This document shows, one piece after another, positions 25,023 to 37,209 of a stretch of 64,000 nt of DNA; position 1 is the first letter of the stretch, and every line of letters begins with the position of its first letter. The notes under the pieces are model-generated. The model worked only from the letters and a program-made list of their open reading frames with translations, did not search any database and was not told where the DNA came from. Origin of the DNA: Hippophae tibetana (lineage: Eukaryota; Streptophyta; Magnoliopsida; Rosales; Elaeagnaceae); NCBI GenBank assembly GCA_037013495.1, contig CM072810.1, positions 106,898,398-106,962,397 on the forward strand. The letters run 5' to 3'. The position numbers and the translations under genes were made by a program.

Positions 25023-25443
25023 TATATGATCACCAAACATGTCCCAAGAGATCATTTGAATCTTGAAAGTTCAGAAACATCATAAAATAACTTATTATTA
25101 TCATTACAAATTTAATAAAATTTGTTTTGAAGCATCTTATTACATAGAAGCTAAATATGTAATACTGGAGACTACCAGCATCACCATACACTTCTACATC
25201 ACTCACTTATGGATTGAAAACCAGCATATTGACAACCTTGCTTATATATTTATTGATCATTGTGGGCATCTCAGTAGCGTATACTCGAGCACTGTCAATG
25301 GATAATTGTATGGGAGTGGGTAATTATTTATTATAGGAAAGAAGAAAGAAAAAAGAAAAAAAAAGTACTTATACGAGAATAGGCAATATGTAGTACATAA
25401 GTCATTAGTTTGTAAACCTTTTGCTTGGACTTTCACATAAATG
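25023..25443. other. Interval 3' of the cyclase gene
   Basis: This probably contains the 3' untranslated region and polyadenylation site of the minus-strand cyclase, directly below its stop codon at 25,444. An 80-codon plus-strand frame at 25,063-25,305 contains an IEAKYVILETTSI-like stretch that could be a heavily decayed copia RNase H (EAEYVA motif), but this is weak. Confidence 0.35.
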
Positions 25444-25554
25444 CTATGCGTGTAAAACCAATCGACAATATTCTCCCAGAGCCCATATTGGAAAAGTGTT
25501 TCGATAGAGTGAATAGTTCAAGGTGCAATTTTTCATAAATGCTCCGGTGATTTC
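25444..25554 (-). CDS. Terminal exon (18) of the cyclase, isolated by a 4.2-kb intron
   Basis: On the minus strand an acceptor (AACAG) is followed by codons reading [19 protein letters not shown], then [10 protein letters not shown] and RLVLHA before a TAG at 25,446-25,444. This is the conserved C-terminus of plant oxidosqualene cyclases and joins in phase 0 to exon 17, which ends ENGDFPQQ. Without it the protein would lose its last 36 residues. A cysteine replaces the arginine usually seen after GEY. Confidence 0.92.
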   Translation of the reverse strand, partial: EITGAFMKNCTLNYSLYRNTFPIWALGEYCRLVLHA

Positions 25555-28500
25555 CTGTTTTTCATTACCAATTGAATGACATCATAATAAATCAATGGAT
25601 GTAATAGATCAAGCATAAAGAAATGGTTATTAGTTTACTACAATGAATCATGAATATGATATCATGAAAATGAACACAATTTTTTGATTATATAGCATTT
25701 CTCTTATTTTCACTCTAATTCATGAAGTCATGGTAAACCATACTCTCTTTTCACTTATGCCAGGAGAATATTTTCAGTACTCTTGTACTACCTATTCCTA
25801 AATTTAAGTAGGTGCAAAAAAATTAAGAAAAACCTAGCAATACGGGTAGGCCTATGTCTTTCAAAGGTAACACTCACTTTATTATTAAGATATGTGACGC
25901 AAATTCACGAGCTATATTTGAAAATTATTGTGTTAATTAAGCATCAAAGGTTAAACTAAGAGCACTGCATAATAGGAGAATGGACAAGAAGATTTTGGGC
26001 ACCAAGATTTTAGCCTAGCGCCCATATAGGTGTTAGAGTGATCAGGTGCCCATATTTTAATCGACAGAGCTTCGAGCGAAGAGGTTTTGCACAATTTCTA
26101 CTTCTTAGAATTAATGGCTTGATTGATCGAGCTATGGGTCAATTAATCGAGCCCGAAAAAATTCTCACAAAAAGCCAAAAAAGGGCACGTGGTTTACACT
26201 ACAAGACTTGATTTGGAATACGCAGTTTTGTAATTATCCTATGAGGCATGTAGAAGTAATAATTTTGCAACCTAGAATCATAAGAGAACTTTGAAGAGCT
26301 TGAATAAAAGGCTAGAAAAGAGAAAAGAGTCACTCCACTCTTGTTGGGCGGGTGTGAGCTTGAGTGATCTCGTGTAATTTTTTTGAATGAGTGATTTCTT
26401 TCATCCTGTTTCTCCTATTGCATTTGTAATCACCATTTGAGGCTAAGTGAAGCTCACCTTCTTTGGAGGGGGAGTCACCACATTAATTGGATTGAACCAC
26501 TATAAATCTTCTTGTTATTTCTTTTTGCTTTTGCTTTTACATTTCCTTATTTTTTATATCCATATTTGAGCTTGGTATTGTGTTTGTTGGATTGGTTTTC
26601 ATTGGGTGTATGCTTGGATATTTCTATTCTAGTTGGAATTGTTCAATATTTCAATATCTAAAGGTTTCATTTCATAACAAGTGATATCATAGCCTTATTC
26701 GGTTTAGGTGTATTATTTAGTTGTTTGTGTCTATTTTTCAAATTTGACATTATGGATTAAAATTATGTTTTAGAAGCAATTTTGGTTATGGCATATGAGT
26801 AGGGTAGAGATTGAGAAGTAACATGGCACCAAGGACTTCATACTTGGAAGAATATGATGAAAAGTTTGTTAGTTCAATAAAAAGTAGCACAAACTCTAGA
26901 GAAGACTCGGGAGTACTTAGAGAGATTTACGGTTATTAAAAGGAGGAGGTATTATTGAAGACTTGTACCTCAATTTTCTTGAATTTGAATGATAAATTGA
27001 TTCATGATGCTCAAATTGCAAAGATGGAAAAAACGCTATGGAAGAAATCGGAGGATATTTATATGCAAAAAATCAATATATTTATACCGTGGATGTTATC
27101 TACAAAATATCGAAGATATTTAAAAATATCCTAATAATTTGGTTAAAATAATACTACATATTTTGCTATGATTTAATCCATGGAGGTAACTAGGTTTAAA
27201 AAGATATTATCTCTTTCATACTTGAGATCCATCTCCACGTATAGGTAGAATTTCAGTAGGTTGTGAAACAACAAATGAACAAAAATTTCATCACTAATCC
27301 TCCCTAATGTTTGACAATTAATTAGAGATTCTTTCAAACTTTGCCAAATAAGGCTCCAATCCCTTATATTCATTCGAAACATGTATAATTGTTCTTTCAC
27401 AAATGAGTCTACAACGTGAAGGAAAGTGTGTCAAATGTTGAATTAGTCAAGTACAAGGTTAGAATTGTTGTAAAAGGGTTTGCTAAAAAAAAGTATTAAC
27501 TTTATTGAAATCGAAATCTTCTCACATGTTCTTCAGCATAGTTTCATTATATTATTATTATTATCTCTTATTCGACATAATAATATGAAACTTGACAAAT
27601 TAGATATGAAAATTTCTTTTTTGTATGGATACCTTGAAAAGGGAATTTTATGGAGACCCCAAAGGGGTTTGTTAAGAATGATAAGCGTGACATCGTGTGT
27701 CTCATGAAGAAGTCACTGTATGTCTTGTAGCAACTTTCGAGGTCTTGGTACTAGAGATACGACGAATTTGTTTTGAAAATCGAGCTCAAAATGACAATTG
27801 TGTGTATTTGAGAGATACAACTAATTCTTCTATTGTATACTTATTACTATGCGTTGATAGCTAGTTATAATCAATCTCAAATTGTAAGTTAAAGAGTTAA
27901 CTTAGCTCAAAATTGAGATGATTTTTGGGTGTACCACGAAAATTTTGGGATGGAGATAACAAAAGATAAAGAAAAAGACAGGTTATTTCTTTCCCACTAG
28001 GAATATTGTGAGAAGGCGCTTCAATGATTTAACATGGGTAATGCTAAACCAACTACAACTATGATATTATCAAATTTCAAGTGTGGTGGGTATCCTGATG
28101 ATGATTTGTACAATACCAGATATTGCATATAGTGTATGTTTGGTGAGCCACTACATGGAAAATTTGGGTAAATATCATTGGGAAATGGTGAAATAGGTGA
28201 TAAGATATCTTTAGGGTACTATCGAATTTAATCTTCTCTATGACCATTCTGAGAAATTAGAATGTCGGAGTGATGGGTTATGTGGATTCCGACTTTGCCA
28301 ATGATCGTGATAAGAGATAGTCTATCACATGAAACTTATGAATTGGAAAACCAATTTACAATGAATAGTAACTTTGTCTTTTATAGAGGTGGTGGAAGCT
28401 ATATGGTTGAAGGGTTTAGAAGTTTGGCTAGTGAACTCAGTTTCCAACAAAAGAAAGCCATCATTCATTGTGATAGTTAAGTTGCAATTTTTTTGACCAA

Positions 28501-31500
28501 GAATCCACAATTTGATGATTGTACAAAGCATGTACATATAAAGCTACACTTCATACAAGAGATGAAAGAACAAGGCAAGGTGAAGTTGGTGAAAACTCAC
28601 ACAGATGATAACCCAAAAGACATGGCAACAAAAATGATTCCCTTGAAAAAGTGTATGAAATGTCAAACTTTGGTCAAGATGATGGGTGGGTCTTCACCTA
28701 TAAGAGCTTCCAAGAATTGGCATCAAGGTGGAGAATTTTGATATGTGAAGTAAATCTAAGGAGATGCTTGAAAGCCATTGTGGGGGGATGAAGCATTGAA
28801 GATTGGACTAGAAGTATTACATGAGAGGAGAATGGACAGACACCCTGATTTTGGCCTGGCACCCATAGCTCGATCAATTAAGCTTCCCAATTTCTTGTAA
28901 TTGTCCTATATGGTGTGTATAAGCACCAATTTTGTTCCATATAATCATAAGAAAGCTTTAGAGAGCTTAAGAGAAAGGCTAGAAAAGAGAGAAGTGGCAT
29001 TCCACCATTGATGAGGGTGTGTGAACTTGACTGGTTTCTTTGAGTGTTATATTTCTTATTCATTTTATCTTGTTTCTCCTCTTTTATTTATAATCAACAA
29101 TGAAGTTAGTGGGACTCATCTCTTTGGAGGGGTGAAAAAGTGGAGAATAATTACCACATTGATTATGATGAAACACTATAAAACTTGGTGTGTTATTTCC
29201 TTTGGTCTTGCTTATAAATTTTCTTATTTGTGGTGTCCATATTTGAACTTGGTATTTTGTTTGTTGGATTGGTTTTTATTGAGTGTATTCTTGAATATCT
29301 TTATGTGGCTTGGAATTGTTCAATATTTGAATATCTAGGGGTTCACTTCATAACAACTACTAGGGATGGGCGTAAAGAGAGTTGAAAAGAAAGTGAAAGG
29401 CGTTAGTTAGATATAACTATTATTTGATAAAAGATAACTATAATATAAATTAAAAGACTTTCCATGTTAAGGTCTCATTGGTGGTGTATGGAAGAAACCT
29501 AGAATTCGACGTTGGATTAATTTTGTATTATTGACAAAAACCCCAAACTGGTAAATCAAACATCTTTCATATCGATAAAATACAAAAGAAAACTTGGATT
29601 TAAAAATGTATGAATCAACACTGGCCGAATATAAGGGGACTCTTTTTTTTTTTTTTGGAGAACAGAAAATAAATAAGAAAGACCAGGCCTAATATACAAT
29701 ATTTGAGTGGAATACATTATGTAGGATATAAAATTTGAATTCAATTTTTACCTGCTGAGGAAAGTCCCCATTTTCCATCTGCTCATTGACCAATACCCTT
29801 ATTCCACGATGTATTGGGACAGGATCTATTTTAGCCTGAATTCAACAACCAGAACATGTACAAGTAGTTGATCAATCTAATTGACCACCCGACGGAAGAA
29901 AACACAAATATTGCTCTCTGAGTTAAATATATATATACACACTTAAAAAAAAAAGAAAAATGGGTTATTAATTATAGTAAAAATGATACTTAGGTCTCTA
30001 ATATAAAAAATGACCATTTTTTCTTTTACTAACACTTTTTTATAACAATAAGTAGAATACATAAGTTTCACTCTTAAAAATAAATATAAAACTCGTATAG
30101 TTATTTTCTATTATTGTCACAATCCAACATTAATTTTGACACATCCATTATTCATTTAATGAAACCTTTATCAAACATTAATAATAATTATAGGGATAAA
30201 ATGGGCAATTTATATATTGTTTCAGTTGAAAGAAACGATTAAGGGTGTGGATATATCATTCTAAAAATTAAAAGGAGGAGTTATAGTGCTTCAGAAATTA
30301 TCTAAATTTTAGTACTAAAATTCTTTGACATAGCTGATGAGATTAGACACTAACCTGTCCAACATGAATGAGGGATAACAATGCCCATGCAGTTTGGACC
30401 AGATTTGCTCGGTTGCCTTCCAGATTAGTATATACCTATGTAAACCACAAGTAGCTATTTATACACAAGGATTTATGTTGCACTTCCTGTGGTTATACAT
30501 ACGAACATTCCTTTTAAGGCCATTTTGTTTTTAATTTCAAAGTAACACTACGCCAAAAGAGATTATTAAAGTCGGTTAGGTGAAAAAAAAAATTATATTT
30601 TTTGAAAAATAACAAAAATAATGCCCTAAAAACTTTTAACTATAAAACAATAACCATTATGATCAGTTAATATATTTTTATTAAAAAAATTTGGTACATC
30701 ACTTTCCGTTAAATGTTTTCTAATTGAATTATGGTAATTTATAAAAGTTAAATGTGAAACGACATCTAATTGTACCTTATTCAAGGTTATTGAAGTGTTA
30801 TTTTTATTATTAGAAGTTTTAGAGTTGTTATTTTTTGTAATTTTTTAAAAAATTAAACATGAATGATTGCTGGAGCTGAAAAATAAAAATAGAAATTGAA
30901 GAAAAATATAAAAAATTACTATTTATTCTTGTTGTGTTCCTTTTTTAAAAAAAAGTATTAAACTGCTTAAAAAATACTTAGTAGATCTAATTATATACTG
31001 AATGTATTTACAAAATCACAATTACAATGAAAATTAATACATCTATAAATACAGAAAATAAGAATCTGTTTTTTGGAAAAGTAATTTTAAGAAAAGTATA
31101 TTAGTTACGTACAATTAATATACAGCTGATAAAGTATATTAGTTACATACAATTAATATACCATTAATGATTTATTAACATCTTATGCTAATGTGAATTG
31201 ACGTTGTTCCCATTATTGATACCTTGTTTTGGCATGATAGGTAGCTCTCTCCCCACGCACCATTTGGAAGCTGCTTGGACAATAAAAATTCACAAGCCTT
31301 ACGCAGAGTGGGACTATTTTCATAGTTCTTCCCACATGCTAACAGACCATCTACAGCAAACCATGTACCATATGTGTAACAAATTCCCCAAAAACCATAC
31401 CTGTTATGAGAAGTTAATACTTGATTGAATAATAATTATTTGATAAACAATTACGATGCTACGTCTTATTTATAGACCTAAAATAATATGATAGTACTAT

Positions 31501-34500
31501 ATAATTATTGATAAAATCTAATCAAATCATAACTAACTAATGATAGATATAAATATTAAAACACAACTAAATGCCTAATGAATAAAAATCCTCACATAGA
31601 TAATATTTACCTACATAAGTATGAAATAATTATCTTCGTATATTACATCAGTTGTACAAATGTATAAGAATTTGATTTCTTCGTTTCTATAAAACATAAT
31701 CAAATATCAACTAGAAAATAATAGAAATCTTAACATCTACTTGACTTAGGTGACCAAAGTCTATTTTCTTGTTTCATAATTGCTATAAATGACTAGCATA
31801 TAAGGATTATCTAATGAGTTGATAAGTTAACTATGAACTCAAATGAGCTAGCTCTCTTAACTCTTAACAATTCACAAGTTCCTTTAAAAATATATTTATT
31901 AAAAAAATAATTACTGTAATTTCACTATGAAAAAAAACACAAAATATATTTTTTTTGTTTTACAAAAAATATAATCAAAAGATAATATTTATATTAATTT
32001 TTTTGTTTTAAAAAAATTATAAATATTTTATTTATTGTTTTATTTTTCAAAAATACAAATGAGACAACTCATGAGATATTTAAAAGAACTTATTTAAAGT
32101 GAGTTGAAATGAAATTAAATCATATAAAGTATAACTAACCTTACGTGAATTGAACGTAAACAAGATGGGTAGCTATGCTCATTTAACGATGCTACTACTT
32201 TCATGATTAGAAATTATTAATGAAGAAAAACGAAACCTAATCTATGGGGCAATGTCATCAAATAGAAGTAGAAAACATTACTTACCAAGAGCCGTCGCTA
32301 TTCTGTGTTACTTCAATATAACGTATTGCTCTTGATATAGAATTGTCTATTTCCTCTTGTCTATGGTAGGGATATAACTTCCTAAAGAGTGAAAGAGCTT
32401 GAACTGCTGAAGAAGTGCACTCTACGTACCTGAAATGACTCAAAATGCTGGTATTAGCCAGGAAATAAATTCAAATATATGGCTACGTACTGTTAATCTT
32501 TCAGTAAATAAAATCATACTCTCTCTCAATAAGGGTATCTTCAAAGACCTCTGTAGGATTAAACTTCTGCAAAACAGAGCAAATTAAAAGAGTTTGTAAT
32601 TCTCATTTCTAAGTCCAAGTTTTCTTGTATTGTATACTTTCACATGATCTTTTGATTTTAGGTTAAGAGTGTACCTCGAACCAAGAGAAAGCTCTTTTGG
32701 GTTCCCAAGCTGTGAAACCACCACTCTTGCTCTGCTACCAAAATTAAATGAATATGAATGATAAAAATTATTTTATAGGTTTGACAGTAATTTCCATTAT
32801 TTCATAACAATATAGTTTTTGTCTTTTACATTTTTAACTCAGCTAACACTCGTGTAACCAAGTTAAATACGCGTGTAACTGACTTAAAGAGGTGCAAAAA
32901 GAATTAAAAATCACACTGTGATTTCCGCATAACTCAAGCTATATTTTATAATGGCAAGTCTATATTGTGTGAGCTATGTTATAAGGATTTTTTTTAGGAT
33001 ATCTAGAGAGGTAAATTTTTTTATACATATTTGAGTGTCTGACACAACCATTTTTCTCAAATTTCTGTAAATTTCCACTAAATTGGTGTCAGAGTACCCA
33101 CACCGTGTCTATGTCAAATCACTTGGACATGGGCACTTTATTGAGAATAAAAGTAACATAAATTACCAAGGTATCATCATAAGACTTGTATATGAGAAGT
33201 TGAGAACAATGAACCAATATTGTGAAAAATTATATTAATACATGCCTGAAGAGACAAGATAATGTTCACAGCATCATAGAAGCATTTTGATTCCATTCGT
33301 TCTCCAACTAGCTCCGGCGGCATTTGTGAGAACAGCAATGCACACTAGAAATGAGTGAAATAAACTTCAGAGAAGAAGCCATTTGCAAGTGATTAAAATA
33401 TTCATGTATGTATTAGAATTGCAAAAATATATATAACCTTTAGTCCTTCTGCTGTGCAGTCAGATACTTGCCAACCATGGTCTTGCATTGAGAATGTCCA
33501 TGAACCTTTAGACATGTGTCTGTACATTTTAGTGAAGTTTCCAGAAGGATTTTCCCTAACCTTGTAATATAATAATCAAATTTGTAATTTTTAGTAAGAA
33601 TTATATTATTATGGACAACATATATAAGGCATGTATTGGAATATGTAGCATATACTACTGTTAGTGTTTGTTATAAGTGTGTACTGGTAAGCATTGGACA
33701 CGTATATGTAGTTAGTTACTTAGAAACTGATTGTATATCATGTCTGCTATATATAGCAGACTCTATACTTGTGATTAGTATGTTGCTTTTCATTTACCTA
33801 CTAGTTTCAATAACACATAGAGTTTCTTCTTCTCTCTTCTTAATTTTATCTTGGGTTGTGGATTTTATAGGGATTTAAGGATCTTTGTTTTGCTTCGGCA
33901 AATTATTTATTCAAGTTGGGTTCATTCTCTTCTCAAAGCCTACTTTTGAAGCTTATCAATAGCAGACAAAAGTTGAAATGGGCAGAGCTATAGAGATGTT
34001 GTCATCAATCCCCTCAGGTTTTCTCTCAAGGTTCTTCTCATCTCAATTCAATTTCACATTACATTCATGGTGTTTTCCCTCTAATTATGCTACAATTTTA
34101 GAGTCAGATTTTGCTAATTTTTGTTTTGTTCCGGGCAATGAGGTTTCTTTTGTCCTTGATGTGTCTTTTCAATTCTATTGTTGTAAACAAGCATCGCATG
34201 ACCACAAGGTCCAAGTCCGTTATATGTAAGCTTAAGAATTTTGTTTTCACAATGTCTAGTATTGGTGCTTTCTCTGAACCTCATAATTATAAAGAGGCTC
34301 TTAAGGTACATAATTATGATCACAATGCTTCTTCTGTCAGTATAGTTTGTAAAGGAAACATGGACCTTGAGAAGGCTAATATATGGCTTGGCACACTCTT
34401 GATAGAGCAAAGTGAAGACATATATAGGATGAAAGGTCTTTTATCAGTTCAGGGAATGGATAAAAGATGTGTAATCGAGGTGTTCATGACATATTCGAAG

Positions 34501-37162
34501 GTTCACTTGATTGGATGTGGGGAGCAATTGAATCAAGAATAAACAAGATTGTATTCATAGGGAAGAATTTAGACAAACAAGAATTTAGAAAAGGGTGTTT
34601 GCTGTGATTGCTATTGTTTGTGGAACTTATGCTTTCACACTTCATACCACTTGGAGTGGAGGATGGTTCATAGTCATGTACATGCAGCTTGAATGACTTT
34701 TATAACAGGTTTTTCAGATGTACACATGCTAGAATGAAGCATGTGAAAATTGACCACCATTTCATTAGAGATCAAGTCTTCAAGTGGATTTTGTTCCTTC
34801 TTCAGATCAAACAGCAGATACTCCTACTAATTCTCTTCCTATTTCTTAATTTTTGTTTCTACATCCCAAACTGATGGTTCTTCCTTGTCCTTTAGGTTGA
34901 GTGAGGGTATTGGAATATATAGCATATATTATTGTTAGTGTTTGTTATAAGTGTGTACTAGTAAGCATTGGACACGTATATGTGGTTCGTTACTTAGAAA
35001 CTGATTGCGTATCATGTCTGCTATATATAACAGACTCTATACTTGTGATTGGTATGTTGCTTTTCAATTCTCTAGTAGTTTCAATAATACATAGAATTTC
35101 TTCTTATCTCTTCTTGGTATTCATGAAACTGTGAATATTGGAATATATAGCATATGTTACTGTTAGTGTTTGTTACATGTGTGTACTGCTAAGCATTGGA
35201 GTGTGGTTGCATACTCTTTATTACATACACGTGTCCAATGCTTATCAGTACCCACTTATAACAAACACTAACAGTAATATATGCTATATATTCCAAGAGG
35301 ATGTCATAAAAATGAACACTAACCTGCGAAGCCTTCACAAAATCATTTGCTCTTCGAAGTGTGGTTGCATACTCTTTATTTAGGTTACAAGAGAGAATGG
35401 CTTGAATTGCAAAGCCTACATCCCACGTCTGACTTCCAAAAGTCTGTAGTGCATAACATGCATGTTAAATTAGTAAGAATATTTGTCAATTAATTTACAA
35501 GTTATATGATATATATATATATATATATGGAAATATTGATAAAGAAAAAGTTACAATAAGTTAGCTGACAAAAAATAATTTACACGGTTATCTTCATAGA
35601 TGATATATACGCACATATTCAATGTATCTCATTTAGTATTTTGGGTTCTTCTCATGCTTATTAATTTGCGTGTCCTATCTTTGATGTATAATTTATATAT
35701 ATTTATGAGTGTATGTCATTTAACCACTAAAATGCATAAAAAGTACGGAATGGCCTTGTATGTAAAGTTTTCTAAGTTAATCCTAGCCCAATACGAGAAC
35801 TATTTACTCATCTCATTGTGTATGGTTTTCTCATGATTATATAACAGTCAAGTTCTCTCATCTTTATTGAGCCTCTCTATTTTATCTGTCTCTTCCTCTA
35901 CCCAAGTTTCTCTCTGTACGCATATGTTCATTTATGCTATAAGGGTTTCTGATTTTCATGATATGGCTCTTGGGGTCTCAACCTGAGAGGATGGAAGGCT
36001 TGTTCCTGAGTTCTTTGTCTCTATAATGTTTTAGTTTTGAGCCTTCAGCGTTGTAACTTGCAATTTTGGAACTCTTTTCATAGTGGATGGTTCTTTAGCT
36101 CTGTTCTTATATATAGGAAAAGAACCATGTTAAAATCCTTGTGTGTATTCTATTTACTTGTTTTTTCTCCCTTTGTTGTGTATATAAATTTCCCTTGTTG
36201 TTTACACGATAAATTCATTTTTGTTTCAACTAGTCGATTAAGTTTTTTTAGTTTTATGTATGAAATTAATAATAATGTGTTTGGTTTAAAAGTGAAAATG
36301 GCATGTAATGAATAAAAAGTTTATGTTTATGTAAAAAATGTGTTGAAATCGTACTAAATAGTCAATTTAGTTTATCTAAATATTTAATTGTAAAATCATG
36401 TGGTTTAATTTTGTTTTCCTTTCAAATTGTTATAATTTTTTTAAACATTTAATTTAGTTTGAAATTAGTATAAATATATTAATATAAATAAATTTTATAA
36501 TGAAATTAATTTGACACGTAAGAAAATTATATAAAATAAATTAAATATTATTTTAAATATAAATTATTTTATTAGAATATTTATCATCCATTTTATTTTA
36601 TTATATTATATAAGTTATCAATAGATAGTTTAATATTATTATACTTAACAATTTGATACACTACACCAAAGATTTAGTTGGTTCTACTGTAAGATGTTAC
36701 ATTACCTGTAATTTCAAGCCATCTTCAGCAACCCAAAAGTAATCAGGAATCCTGGCTATATGAAGTTTGTATGCTTCTGAATTTGGATCTTCAACCCAAC
36801 AAGCCATCATACATAGCACCTATAATTAATGCAAGTAGTTAAACCGACATAAATTTTAGTAACTTCATGGTGGTAAAACAATAATATAGTTTGACATAAA
36901 TTACTTGCTCTCATGATACTTACTTTTTCTACACATCCAATGCAAAGGTATCTACTATTCACATCTTCATAATGGACATGATCAATTGCAACTTTTAAGG
37001 CATTTTGTCTCAGCTTGTTAAAAGGCCAGCGCATTAAAAGTGGCTCTGCAACATGGTAAAGAAATCCCCACAACACATCTTGTACTAAAGGATGTGGATA
37101 GTAGAGATCCTCCTGAGATTACATGAATGAGATTCATAAAATTTATTCTCATTTTGAATTAT

Positions 37163-37209
<47 letters not shown>

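Noticed and set aside
29556-29744. Possible alternative terminal exon of the cyclase just below exon 17
   Set aside because: Reading through the donor gives about 20 residues unlike any cyclase C-terminus, whereas 25,554-25,444 gives the conserved C-terminus in phase.
30546-30558. CACTACGCCAAAA in intron 15 (and CACTACACCAAAG at 36,659) as CACTA transposon ends
   Set aside because: No inverted partner was found for either, so no element can be defined.
31198-31428. Plus-strand 76-codon frame
   Set aside because: It is the antisense shadow of cyclase exon 15.
33636-33878. 80-codon hydrophobic frame (and similar ones at 34,901 and 35,138)
   Set aside because: All three are the same LTR sequence read in one frame, not genes.
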